Source of the DNA: Ovis canadensis
Lineage: Eukaryota > Chordata > Mammalia > Artiodactyla > Bovidae
Direction: 5' to 3'
NCBI RefSeq assembly: GCF_042477335.2
Contig: NC_091251.1
Location: forward strand, 36,658,501-36,722,500
Length of the DNA: 64,000 bases
In this document: one piece after another, positions 1 through 10,503 of the stretch
Layout of the letters: each line of letters opens with the position of its first letter
How positions within the stretch are numbered: position 1 is the first letter of the stretch
Made by a program: the position numbers and the translations under genes
The notes under the pieces: model-generated
Seen by the model: only the letters and a program-made list of their open reading frames with translations
Databases searched by the model: none
What the model was told of the DNA's origin: nothing

Positions 1-1149
1 TTATATGTAAACTCTTTGCATAATGATTTTTGTCCTTTTCCGAGAGTTTCAGTAGTGTTGACATGGTTCTCATAGAAAGAAAGGGCAGTAAACAGTCCAA
101 GCAATGTCCAAAAGTTCTTCTTTGGAGGCAGAACGAAAGCCCATGTTTGTCGGCTAACGTTAATGCATAATTCTGTTGGACCCATGCATATAGGAAGGAC
201 TTCATACCCTAGAGAAATATTAATTAGTCTTCCTTTTTTCTCAGGATGAGAGGGCCCCTCCAAGCTCCAAGGAGGAGGCATATGTACTGAGTCATTGGTG
301 GATACGATTGGTCCTTTATCTGTCCATTTTATAACCTGCAGTAAAGGGGGCTTGGGTATATAGGCCCAGTAAGTATGATTAATTAATTCAGCCTGAGCAG
401 GGGAAGCAAAAGCAAGCAAAGCAAGCTTAGCAACAAAAATATTTTCTGGATTCTGAGGCATTTCCTGTTGATAAACCAGATTTTCAGCTTGATTAGTAAG
501 GGTTTTTATTTGTCCCCAAGTAGGGAGATCATCGGAGATGGCGATGGCACCCCACTCCAGTACTCTTGCCTGGAAAATCCCATGGACAGAGGAGCCTGGT
601 AGGCTGCAGTCCATGGGGTCGCTAAGAGTCGGACATGACTGAGCGACTTCACTTTCACGCAGTGGAGAAGGAAATGGCAACCCACTCCAGTGTTCTTGCC
701 TGGAGAATCCCAGGGACGGGGGAGCCTCGTGGGCTGCCATCTATGGGGTCACACAGAGTCGGACACGACTGAAGTGACTTAGCAGCAGGGAGATCATGAG
801 GTCGATGATGTCGAGGGCGGTGCTTCTTGGAGAGTTTTAGAGCCGCCATGGCCTGTACTGGAATTTCTTCCTCCTGGAGGTTTTGTCTTTTTGTCTTTAT
901 TTTGAACACCGGAGGCTCCCTTGGGGTGGATTTTCCAAAGAGGAAGCCAATTGAGTTTGTTGGATCCATCTGGAGAAATACAAGCATACCCCTTTCCCTG
1001 TAAGATTAATTTCCCAGTAAGATTAATTTCCCAGATTTCCATTGTTTAGTCAGCCCATCTTGATACCAAATAGGCAAAGAAAGAGAGGTATCCTGTAATC
1101 CTTCAAAATGTTTTTCTGCTCTTGTTAAGATATCTCCCTGTGGTAAGTT
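1..1149 (-). pseudogene. ERV env surface-subunit remnant
   Basis: Minus-strand reading in two pieces, about 1149-798 and 532-1, separated by a Bov-A2 insertion. The second piece has a run of aromatic and proline residues (YWAYIPKPPLL), an NDS sequon, an INISLGY motif and further Asn-linked glycosylation sequons, the pattern of the HERV-K/HML env surface subunit. The transmembrane subunit is not in the window. The reading frame is broken by the SINE and by the L1 at its pol-proximal side, so no envelope protein can be made from it. Assignment to env is good; the closest subfamily is not determined. Confidence 0.7.
533..797 (+). mobile_element. Bov-A2 SINE (dimer) inserted in ERV env
   Basis: Two Bov-A monomers in tandem, each with the family's ggcaacccactccag-like and cctggagaatccca-like blocks, ending in a short AGC run. 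The 11-base target-site duplication AGGGAGATCAT is exact at 522-532 and 787-797, proving a retroposition event into the retroviral env. Confidence 0.92.
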
Positions 1150-3165
1150 TAAAAAATTTACTAGAGCTAATCAATGAATATAGTAAAGTTGCAGGATATA
1201 AAATCAACACACAGAAATCCCTTGCATTCCTATACACTAATAATGAGAAAATAGAGAAATTAAGGAAACAATTCCATTCACCATTGCAATGAAAAGAATA
1301 AAATACTTAGGAATATATCTGCCTAAAGAAACTAAAGACCTATATATAGAAAACTGTAAAACATTGGTGAAAGAAATCAAAGAGAACACTAATAGATGGA
1401 GAAATATACCATGTTCATGGATTGGAAGAATCAATATACTGTAAATGAGTATACTACCCAAAGCATCTATAGATTCAGTGCAATCCCTATCGAGCTACCA
1501 ATGGTATTTTTCACAGAGCTAGAACAAATAATTTCACAATTTGTATGGGAATACAAAAAACCTCGAATAGCCAAAGCAACTGGAACTGGAGGAATCAACC
1601 TGCCTGACTTCAGGCTCTACTACAAAGCCACAGTCATCAAGACAGTATGGTACTGGCACAAAGACAGACACATAGATCAATGGAACAAAATAGAAAGCCC
1701 AGAAATGAATCCATGCACCTATGGACACCTTATCTTTGACAAAGGAGGCAAGAATATACAATGGAGAAAAGACAATCTCTTTAACAAGTGGTGCTGGGAA
1801 AACTGGTCAACCACTTGTAAAAGAATGAAACTAGAACATTCTCTAACACCACACACAAAAATAACTCAAAATGGATTAAAGATCTGAACGTAAGACCAGA
1901 AACTATAAAACTCTTAGAGGAGAACATAGGGAAACACTCTCTGACATAAATCACAGCAGGATCCTCTATGACCCACCTCCAGAATATTGGAAATAAAAGC
2001 AAAAATAAACAAATGGTACCTAATTAAAATTAAAAGCTCCTGCACGACAAAGGAAACTATAAGCAAGGTGAAAAGACAGCCTTCAGAATGGGACAAAATA
2101 ATAGCAAATGAAGCAACTGACAAACAACTAATCTCAAAAATATACAAGCAACTTATGCAGCTCAATTCCAGAAAAATAAATGACCCAGTCAAAAAATGGG
2201 CCAAAGAACTAAACAGACATTTCTCCAAAGAAGACATACGGATGGCTAACAAACACATGAAAAGATGCTCAACATCACTCATTATTAGAGAAATGCAAAT
2301 CAAAACCACAATGAGGTACCATTTCAAGCCAGTCAGAATGGCTGCTATCCAAAAGTCTACAAGCAATAAATGCTGGAGAGGGTGTGGAGAAAAGGGAACC
2401 CTCTTACACTGTTGGTGGGGATGCAAACCAGCACAGCCACTGTGGAGAACAGTGTGGAGATTCCTTAAAAAACTGGAAATAGAACTGCCTTATGACCCAG
2501 CAATCCCACTGCTGGGCATACACACTGAGGAAACCAGAATGGAAAGAGACACATGTACCCTAATGTTCATCGCAGCACTGTTTATAATAGCCAGGACATG
2601 GAAACAACCTAGATGTCCATCAGCAGATGAATGGATAAGAAAGCTGTGGTACATATACACAATGGAGTATTACTCAGCCATTAAAAAGAATTCATTTGAA
2701 TCAGTTCTAATGAGGTGGATGAAACTGGAGCCTATTATACAGAGTGAAGTAAGCCAGAAAGAAAAACACCAATACAGTATACTAACGCATATATATGGAA
2801 TTTAGAAAGATGGTAACAATAACCCTCTATGCAAGACAGCAAGAGACACAGATATATAGAACAGTCTTTTGGACTCTGTGGGAGAGGGAGAGGGTGGGAT
2901 GATTTGGGAGAATGGCATTGAAACATGTATAATATCATATAAGAAATGAATCGCCAGTCCAGGTTCAATGCAGGATACAGGATGCTTGGGTCTGGTGCAC
3001 TGGGATGACCCAGAGGGATGGTATAGGGAGGAGGGATCAGGATGGGGAACACGTGTATACCCGTGGCAGATTCATGTTGATGTATGGCAAAACCAATACA
3101 ATATTGTAAAGTAATTAGCCTCCAATTAAAATAAATTTAAATTAAAAAAATAAAAATCTCAAACA
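1150..3165 (+). mobile_element. L1 LINE, 5'-truncated, ORF2 C-terminal half plus 3' UTR and A-rich tail
   Basis: Plus-strand L1 that keeps the last part of ORF2. Reading pieces at 1396-1887 and 1987-2805 contain typical ORF2 C-terminal text, for example a [14 protein letters not shown] block, the WWGCK block of the C-terminal cysteine region, and a [22 protein letters not shown] block. A 3' UTR and an A-rich tail near 3130-3165 follow. The frame is broken between about 1887 and 1987, so it is inactive. It sits between ERV integrase (3170 upward) and ERV env (1149 downward), so it inserted into the retrovirus. No convincing target-site duplication was found. Confidence 0.93.
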
Positions 3166-3169
3166 AATA

Positions 3170-3815
3170 AAGCTGTATTAACAATAGTTATAGGTTTAAA
3201 TAGTATCTTACACTGAAATCTAGTAAAGTCTGCTTTGGATAAGGAATATAGACGTGTTCCTGTGTATTCCCCACTTTTAAATTTTTTTATTAGTAGTTTC
3301 AGTGTGTGATGTACTCGTTCAACTATGCCTTGTGCTTGTGGATTATAAGGAATACCTGTAATGTGCTTAATAGAAAATGATTGTAAAAATTGTTTGATTT
3401 GCCTAGAAATATAGGCAGGGCCATTGTCTGTTTTTATAGAACTAAGAATTCCCATTACTGCAAAACAAGCTAATAGGTGAGTTATAACGTGCTGTGTAGC
3501 CTCACCTTGAAGAGGTGTGGCCTATATAAAAGAAGACTTTGTGTTGATATAGACATGTAGGAAAGAAGATGGAGAAAGTTCAGGGCAATGAGTTACATCC
3601 ATTTGCCATAATACATTGGGTTGTAATCCTCGAGGATTGTCACCCTGTGTAATGGGTCGAAGATGTAAGGGTTTACAAGTAGAGCAATTATTAATGATTT
3701 CTTTAGCTTGTTGGTATGGAATTTTCAAAAATTTGGTGCAAGGAGCCAGCGTTATTGTGTAATAGAGCATGTTGTTCCTCGGAAGTAGCAAAAGAAATGT
3801 TTATCAGCTTGTTGA
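3170..3815 (-). pseudogene. ERV integrase remnant
   Basis: Minus strand. At about 3791-3522 there is the tail of the zinc-binding domain (CSTC pair), then DVTH, which carries the first catalytic aspartate. At 3455-3159 the piece holds TDNGPAY with the second aspartate and the IPYNPQAQG...E block with the catalytic glutamate, so all three positions of the D,D-35-E core can be recognised. The frame is broken between the two pieces near 3520-3460. The C-terminal DNA-binding region is cut by the L1. In a betaretrovirus this enzyme inserts the DNA copy into host chromatin; here it is a fossil. Confidence 0.85.
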
Positions 3816-4608
3816 TTACCATGAGTCATAGGGCTGGGAAGGTAGGAATGTGTTTGAATACGTAAAATTATAAATGGGAGAAGTGCAGTTTCTAATAATA
3901 GATTGTAGTTTGAAAAAAAGTTGTTGAATAATAGGTTGATTGGAGTTTATAGTGGAGGTTTCTATATTTTTTAATACAAAAGCTGAATATAAGGAGTCAG
4001 AGACTATATTAATGGGGTAAGGATGTAGGTGAATAACTTGAATAAGAGCATATAATTCATTTTGTTGAGCAGAATGAAAGTACAAAAAATTTTATGTTCT
4101 TTGAGAGACCAGAATGAAGCTTTGGCGTTTTTAGTCCCATCTATATAGAAAATATCAGCTTGAGGTATACATTGCGAGCTGATAATGCAAGAGATAAATT
4201 CAGTATTTTTGAAGAAATTCCAGAGCTTGTTAGGATAATGAAATGAAAATTTGCCAGAATATTCCAGAAAAGCTCTTTGGAAATCGGTAGAAGTTTGTAA
4301 TGCGTTCTCAAATTGAGATTTATTAATGGGTATTACAATTTTATGAGGATCAGAGCCAATTAGAGTTTTGGTTCTATTTCTTCCACTGATAATGATTAGA
4401 GCAATTAAATCAAGGTAGGGTGTGACTTTATTCCTCTAAAATGGGTATACATCCATTCTATTGGGTGTTCTTGTTGGGCAAAAAGTCCTGTGGGAGAATG
4501 GAGAGGGGAGTATAAATAATTCAAGAGGTAAATCAAGTCTAATGCAAGTAAGAAACTGTTTTCGCAACTTATTTTGCACCAGAGTTCCTCTCATGCCTCT
4601 TGAGAAAG
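3816..4608 (-). pseudogene. ERV RNase H and RT connection-domain remnant
   Basis: Minus-strand piece at 4085-3816 has an ELYALIQVIHL helix, the SDSLYSAFVL block with a catalytic-type aspartate, and the following helix, the normal RNase H order just upstream of integrase. The stretch 4100-4608 is the connection region, too decayed to read in one frame. It is separated from the rest of reverse transcriptase by two BovB insertions. Confidence 0.75.
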
Positions 4609-5240
4609 TGAACAGTTCAGTTCAGTTCAGTCATTCAGTCGTGTCCGACTCTTTGCGACCCCATGAATTGCAGCACGCCAGGCCTCCCTGTCCATCACCA
4701 TCTCCCGGAGTTCACTCAGACCCACATCCATCGAGTCCGTGATGCCATCCAGCCATCTCATCCTCTATCGGCCCTTCTCCTCCTGCCCCCAATCCCTCCC
4801 AGCATCACAGTCTTTTCCAATGAGTCAACTCTTCGCATGAGGTGGCCAAAGTACTGGAGTTTCAGCTTTAGCAACATTCCTTCCAAAGAAGGAATGATCT
4901 CCTTCAGAATGGACTGGTTGGATCTCCTTACAGTCCAAGGGACTCTCAAGAGTCTTCTCCAACACCACAGTTCAAAAGCATCAATTCTTCAGTGCTCAGC
5001 TTTCTTCACAGTCCAACTCTCACATCCATGCATGACCACAGGAAAAACCATAGCCTTGACTAGACGGACCTTTGTTGGCAAAGTAATGTCTCTGCTTTTG
5101 AATATGCTATCTAGGTTGGTCATAACTTTCCTTCCAAGGAGTAAGCGTCTTTTAATTTCATGGCTGCAGTCACCATCTGTAGTGATTTTGGAGCCCCCCA
5201 AAATAAAGTCTGACACTGTTTCCATTGTTTCCCCATCTAT
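4609..5240 (-). mobile_element. BovB (RTE) LINE, 5'-truncated 3' end
   Basis: Antisense BovB. It ends on the left with the family's repeated AGTTC/GAACT-type tail at 4613-4630. The minus-strand reading contains the C-terminal block of the BovB protein (SKITTDGDCSHEIKRR, then VFPVVMHGCESWTVKKAEH followed by a TGA). The same TGA after KKAEH occurs in the copies at 5332-6212 and 39.7-40.4 kb, so it marks a shared subfamily lineage. It interrupts the ERV reverse transcriptase. Confidence 0.92.
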
Positions 5241-5331
5241 ACAAGGGTTATTTAAATCAGGATCTCCTTTCAAAGTATTAAATAGATTAGTCAGTTGATA
5301 ATTAGCAATGCCTAAAGGAGTAGATCAAGGC
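5241..5331 (-). pseudogene. ERV reverse-transcriptase sliver trapped between two BovB copies
   Basis: About 90 bases whose minus-strand reading contains LKGDPDLNNP, the segment that follows the RT thumb in betaretroviruses. It proves that the two flanking BovB copies are independent insertions rather than one rearranged element. Confidence 0.7.
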
Positions 5332-6212
5332 TGTTATTTAACTTCTATGCAGAGTACATCATGAGAAACGTTGGACTGGAAGAAGCACAAGCTGGAATCA
5401 AGATTGCCAGGAGAAATATCAATAACCTCAGATATGCAGATGACACCACCTTTATGGCAGAAAGTGAAGAGGAACTAAAGAGCCTTTTGATGAAAGTGAA
5501 AGAGGAGAGTGCAAAAGTTGGCTGAAAGCTCAACATTCAGAAAACTAAGATCATAGCATCTGGTCCCATCACTTCATGGCAAATACATGGGGAAACAGTG
5601 GAAAAGTGGCTGACTTTATTTTTTGGGGCTCCAAAATCACTGCAGATGGTGATTGCAGCCATGAAATTAAAAGACACTTACTCCTTGGAAGGAAAGTTAT
5701 GACCAACCTAGATAGCATATTCAAAAGCAGAGACATTACTTTGCCAACAAAGGTCCACCTTGTCAAGGTTATGGTTTTTCCTGTGGTCATGCATGGATGT
5801 GAGAGTTGGACTGTGAAGAAAGCTGAGCACTGAAGAATTGATGCTTTTGAACTGTGGTGTTGGAGAAGACTCTTGAGAGTCCCTTGGACTGCAAGGAGAT
5901 CCAACCAGTCCATTCTGAAGATCAGCCATGGGATTTCTTTGGAAGGAATGTTGCTAAAGCTGAAACTCCAGTACTTTGGCCACCTCATGCGAAGAGTTGA
6001 CTCATTGGAAAAGACTGTGATGCTGGGAGGGATTGGGGACAGGAGGAAAAGGGGACGACAGAAGATGAGATGGCTGGATGATATCACCGACTTGATGGAC
6101 GTGGGTTTGGGTGAACTCCGGGAGTTGGTGATGGACAGGGAGGCCTGGTGTGCTGCAATTCATGGGGTCACAGAGTCAGACACGACTGAGCGTCTGAACT
6201 GAACTGAAAGAG
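5332..6212 (+). mobile_element. BovB (RTE) LINE, 5'-truncated
   Basis: Sense BovB that starts upstream of the RT YADDT motif (read near 5434) and ends with the ACTGAACTGAA tail. Reading pieces at 5576-5833 and 5873-6202 give the RTE C-terminal region. Frameshifts and a TGA after KKAEH inactivate it. It is in inverted orientation to the copy at 4609-5240. Confidence 0.93.
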
Positions 6213-6960
6213 GGTCTAATCTAATTTATATCACCTAAAAGTTTTTGAAAATCATTCAAGGTTGAGAATTTATCAGTGTGAATCTGTTTTAGTTGGGGAG
6301 TAATATGTTGTCTATTAATAACATTATCGTAAGTAATGGTAACGTGTAGAGGTTGGAATTTTTTCAGGGGCAATGATTAATCCAGAGTCTTTCAGGCATT
6401 GTTGAGCAGTATCAAACATGTGTTGAGTTTCCAAAACAGATGGAGCTGAAAACAATACATCATCCATATAATGAGTAACAAGAAAGTTAGGAAATTGTCT
6501 TCTTATAGGTTCAGGGCTTTGGCTACATAGTATTGGCACATGGTGGGAGAATTCATCATCCATTGAGGCAATACAGTCCACTGATATCGTTTATGAGGCC
6601 TGGTGTGATTAGGATAAGGAAGAGAAAGTAAATCTCTCTTGGTCTAGAGGGCGTAAAGGGATACTAAAAAAGCAATCCTGTAAATCTGTAATAATAATAT
6701 GCCAGTTTAGAGGAATAGTGGTAGATGATGGAATTCCTGGTTGTAATGCATCCACAGGTTTCATAGATGCATTAACTTTTCTAAGGTCTGTTAAGAGATG
6801 CCATTTGTTAGATTTCTTTCTTATAACAAAAATGGGAGAGTTCCAAGGGGAATAAGACTCCTTGATATGTTTTAATTTCAATCTGTCCAAATAGGCTCAT
6901 CGTTCTTCCAAGTTATTTTAATAATTGCACTGTTTGTTAAATGAGCAGTGGCCCCTAGGA
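6213..6960 (-). pseudogene. ERV reverse-transcriptase palm/fingers remnant
   Basis: Minus strand. The piece 6890-6609 has [17 protein letters not shown] and LLTDLRKVN, the fingers and palm with the first catalytic aspartate region, and [12 protein letters not shown]. The piece 6581-6324 has the active-site box YMDD at 6470-6459. The two are separated by a frameshift near 6600. The usual aspartates are visible, but the frame is broken and the C-terminal part lies beyond the BovB insertions. Confidence 0.9.
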
Positions 6961-7580
6961 AAAATGTGGAATATATATTTGTGCTTGCCATTGCATAAGT
7001 AAATCTCTATTAAATTAAGGGCTACATCTATCACATAAGGTTGTAATGTTGCTGGTTGGCCTTCTGGTCCCTCACAAGGATAAATTTGAGTATTTTGATA
7101 CAGACTTCTTGTTATTTTAGCTTGAGAAACTCCTATAATTTGGCAAGAAATTCTCTGTATAGGCCAAGATTTGGGCCATAAATGTTTGGAAATAACAGTA
7201 ATATCGGATCTAGTATCAAGACCAGAAAATCTTTTGCCATTAATTTTGATATTTATATTTGGTCATACATATTCAGGTATTACTGATGTCCATAAGGATT
7301 GTTTTTGATCTGTATTGCCAAGTCCATCTGTCTGTATGCTGTTAGAGGTGTTAATAGAATTCTAAAGTAAAAGAAGTAGTTGGGCAATTTTGTCCCCCTT
7401 TTTGAATTGCCATAGTATCTGAGATGACATCATAATTTGAAATTCTCCCTTATAATCTAAATCAATTATTCCAGGGTGAACAGTAATTCTTTTAGAAGTC
7501 AAACTAGATTTGCCAAGTAAAAGGTCGAAGGTTTGTGGGGGTAGAAAGGGTATCTGCCTCATTAGTTTAAGTGGGACCTT
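6961..7580 (-). pseudogene. ERV dUTPase and aspartic protease remnant
   Basis: The minus-strand piece 7562-7362 has LTSKRITVHPGIIDLDYKGE, the dUTPase core with its Pro-Gly-Ile-Asp type motif, followed by a KGDKIAQLLLL end. Downstream at 7217-7203 the protease active-site position reads DTRSD, where the family has D-T/S-G-A/S-D, so the catalytic-loop glycine is lost. Gag, dUTPase, protease, pol order is betaretroviral. Several stops are present. Confidence 0.78.
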
Positions 7581-7990
7581 ATATATTTCTCAACTAGCTG
7601 CTGAGAATAGATGAAAAGAATACCTCAACATTGTAAGAGTTCTATTAGGCCCTTTCCCAAGACATATATCCTGAGATAACTTTGGCACAAGATTAGCCAG
7701 GGAGAACAGGTTCCAGACAAAGTCCCTGGGCAAGATATATTGTCGCTGTGTAATAAGGGGTACAAGTCTTGAGATATAGGTTCCTAGGAAAGATTTGTTA
7801 TAATTAAAATCATTAACATAGGGCCTAGGAAAAGCATTTCCATGAGTAAGACATTGTGCTGTGTAATCATTAGCTCTGGACCTAAAGAAAGGTCAGTTCT
7901 CCAGCAAGATACATTGTTGCACAAGGCTTAAGGAAGGCATGAGTGGGAATGTTTGCTTCTTCCTTACAGAGTCCTGGATTGTTTGCCTAA
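7581..7990. other. Unassigned stretch inside the ERV
   Basis: Lies between recognisable dUTPase and gag. I see no zinc-knuckle (C-x2-C-x4-H-x4-C) that should end gag, and no intact frame. It may be decayed gag nucleocapsid or an unrecognised insertion. Confidence 0.4.
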
Positions 7991-9375
7991 GCTTTAACTC
8001 TTTCCTTTTGTCCTGCTTTTAGGAGAATATGGTTGCCAAGGAAAGGGGTGAAGAAAGTGTTCTGTAACTTCTTCCTGCTGGGAAGGGGTATAGACCCTAA
8101 AATTCTGAGGCAATATATTCTCCTTGTCCTCATATGGAGGGTCTCTGATCCAGGGGCCCCAAGGCACTGGAAACTGCAGGAGCATGAACAATCATTTGTA
8201 ACTTAAATGCCTAAGCCACTTAGATACAAAGTTCATTATACAGTTACTGATATAAAAAGCAAACAGCAAGAATAAGATGACTACAGTTATAGTCAAGATA
8301 GTTTTCCATCAAGGAGGGCTTTGTATTTGAGCTTCTATAGAATCAAATTACCTTGTATCGGTTAACATTTCAAAAGTAATTTGGTTTTGGACAGTGCCAG
8401 CTTGAGCATTAGAATTGGCATCATCTTGGGCCATATCCTGAAATCACATTGTCCACTGAAAATATTCTCCTGGTTTAAGAAGAGCCCTTATCAAAAGCTG
8501 CCAATCAAGGAACAAAATTTCCAATAGAAGATGCCATAGCCTTTAAAAGTTCTTTAGTAAAAGGTTAATGAAGGCCGTACATAGTTACAGCCTTTTTCAT
8601 TTGTTGCACGTGAGAAAAAATGCCTTCATATTGAGGTATTATTTGGCCCTGGGCATTATTAACATTTCTTAACACAGGAAAAGCAGAAAAACCACTGGCC
8701 TCAGAGACTCAAGACTGCAAAGTCAGCAACACAGAGAGCCTCTGTCGTGAAGGAGAATGAGTAGTTTTTTCTCATAAATACGAGTGTGTGCTAAAGGCTT
8801 ATCATTATTATCCAAAAAAGCATTATCAGTTTTAGTGTCAAAGAGAGCCACATTATCAGCTTTAGTGTCAAAGAGAGCCTCAAAAAAGTCACTGTTGGTC
8901 ATTTTGTCCTTAAATTGAAGGGACTTTCGGTTTTGTGCCTGTTGAGAGAGGAGGAGCACTTGGGGCCGCCAGAACAGGGCTAGTAGGAAAATTCTGCAAT
9001 ATTTTATGTTCTAATTGGGCCTTCTGAAAAGTTTCATCATCTAATTCATATTCATGTAACAAGTGTTCCGCCTGTTGTCGAATATCAGGAGGGCTAGAAT
9101 TATCCTGAAATGGCAGAATCACAGCTTTAATGAGTCCATAGCGGCCAGAAATCTATTGGAATATTTTTTCCCCGTTTAGTGGCTTGTTCCAACATTCTCT
9201 TTGGCTCGGTGCCAAATTTCTAAATCAAAACTGCCTTCATCAGGGAACCAGGGATTATATTCAACCACTGTTTGAAGGCATGCCTCTATGCACTGACACA
9301 AAACCAAAAGTCTTTGAACCTTAAATGATGAAGTAAAGTAGAAAAATGGTGGGGCTTTCCAGACATTTGTCCCAT
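7991..9375 (-). pseudogene. ERV gag remnant
   Basis: On the minus strand an ATG at 9375-9373 opens with Met-Gly-Gln, the usual myristoylation start of gag, about 65 bases after the primer-binding site. It soon goes out of frame. The overlapping frame (9385-9176) carries an NPWFPDEGSFDLEIW block, the conserved helix of betaretroviral matrix. Further pieces lie at 9122-8910, 8959-8723 and 8191-7994 (Pro-rich). A 30-base in-frame tandem duplication sits at 8821-8880. No capsid major homology region or zinc knuckle could be read with confidence. Confidence 0.72.
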
Positions 9376-9440
9376 AACTCCGCACTTACCGACCTCTGTA
9401 GGTCCCAGTCACTCCATCCAGTTTGCCAAGGGTGAATACC

Positions 9441-9461
9441 ATGTCCATGTTTCAGGTGCCA
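9441..9461 (-). other. Retroviral primer-binding site (lysine-tRNA-like)
   Basis: The minus strand reads TGGCACCTGAAACATGGAC immediately inside the LTR end. The first bases resemble the TGGCGCC start of lysine-tRNA primer sites, with substitutions. Its position between LTR and gag supports the call. Confidence 0.65.
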
Positions 9462-9463
9462 TT

Positions 9464-9785
9464 TGTTGCGGTCTTTTACAGACCAGGACCTGGGCACTGG
9501 AGTCGATGAAAAGAAAGAGAGAAAGAGAGGGAAAGGGCAATATCCCTTGGGCTACGTGGAAAACCAATAAAGCCCATACATAGGACTTGTACCACTAACA
9601 AAGGCACAGCGTGTCCTCTCAAGGAGGTCTTTAAAGCCCGGGTGAGAAAGTGAGTTCATTAGGTTTCCACGCTCTGAAGAAGTAGCTGGAGACAGAAAGA
9701 AGGATGCGGGGGACCCAAGTCTCTAGTGGAGCAAGGGTATTTTATTAGCATGCGTATAAGAAATGCATGCTTATATATCTTCAGT
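9464..9785 (-). mobile_element. ERV 5' LTR, truncated in U3
   Basis: On the minus strand: a TATA-type GATATATAAG at 9780-9771, an AATAAA at 9746-9741, then a U5-like stretch ending in CAACA just before the primer-binding site. The U3 upstream of the TATA box is missing, replaced by an L1 fragment at 9786. Because this LTR points away from METTL17 on the same strand, its AATAAA is the first canonical polyadenylation signal downstream of that gene. Confidence 0.72.
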
Positions 9786-9846
9786 AAAATGATTACTCAG
9801 CCGTTAAAAAGAATGAAATTCCACCAGTTGCAACAAAATGGATAGT
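9786..9846 (+). mobile_element. Short L1 fragment at the LTR edge
   Basis: Contains the L1 ORF2-end text TTACTCAGCCGTTAAAAAG, matching the segment at about 2670-2690 of the L1 above. It abuts the truncated LTR. Confidence 0.7.
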
Positions 9847-9935
9847 CTAACAAGTACAAGGTCACTGAAGGGAGTCACTGAAGGGGATCCAAGCAGGTGC
9901 TCTTTCCCATGATCTGAGACAGAGAAGTCCTGAGA

Positions 9936-10198
9936 CAGAGAAGGCGATGGCACCCCACTCCAGTACTCTTGCCTGGAAAATCCCATGGATGGTGTAGCCT
10001 TGTAGGCTGCGGTCCACGGGGTCGTGAAGAGTCAGACATGACTGAGCAGCTTCACTTTCACTTTCATGCACTGGAGAAGGAAATGGCAATCCACTCCTGT
10101 GTTCTTGCCTGGAGAATCCCAGGGATGGGGGAGCCTGGTGGGCTGCTGTCTATGGGGTCACACAGAGTTGGACATGACTGAAGTGACTCAGCAGCAGC
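9936..10198 (+). mobile_element. Bov-A2 SINE (dimer)
   Basis: Two Bov-A monomers ending in an AGC run. The 10-base target-site duplication AGTCCTGAGA is at 9926-9935 and 10199-10208. Confidence 0.93.
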
Positions 10199-10389
10199 AG
10201 TCCTGAGAACTGCATGCAGCTCTACTTGTTCCTGTATCCCAGGAACTGATAAGGAACAGAGTCCTTGACAAATGGCACACAAAGGAAGAAAATGCAACAT
10301 ATTGGATCCCTTAAAGTTGAATGTCTCCTGACACGAGAGGATGGCCGAGTAAGCTCAAAGAATATGGTCTACTATAATGGAGAATATTT

Positions 10390-10503
10390 GAACTAGTTTT
10401 TTTTTTTTTTTGCCGTAACAGTAATAGCACTCCCATCCTGGACACCAGGTAGCTTCAGCTTCGGCCGTCAAGATAGAAGAAAACACTTGTCCCACATCCG
10501 TTG
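10390..10503 (-). other. METTL17: METTL17 3' UTR and A-rich 3' boundary
   Basis: After the TGA stop (10506-10504) about 90 bases run to a 15-base A tract (T tract on the plus strand, about 10398-10412). I find no AATAAA or ATTAAA on the minus strand between the stop and the LTR at 9746. Either a non-canonical signal is used here or transcripts run on. Confidence 0.45.

Larger units (their letters stand above)
1..9785 (-). mobile_element. Class II (betaretrovirus-like) endogenous retrovirus, 5' LTR to env, truncated by window edge
   Basis: Read on the minus strand, the domains come in betaretroviral order: LTR with TATA and AATAAA, lysine-tRNA-like primer-binding site, gag with an MA-type segment, dUTPase, aspartic protease, reverse transcriptase with YMDD, RNase H, integrase with its zinc-finger and catalytic motifs, then an env surface segment that resembles HERV-K(HML)-type env. 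A dUTPase ahead of protease is a hallmark of betaretroviruses. All frames carry stops and frameshifts and the element is interrupted by a Bov-A2, an L1 and two BovB copies, so it is an old non-functional copy. It lies on the same strand as METTL17 and about 0.7 kb downstream of it. The 3' LTR, if present, is outside the window. Confidence 0.88.

Noticed and set aside
1396-2805. Long plus-strand frames of 163 and 272 codons
   Set aside because: They are pieces of L1 ORF2, not host genes.
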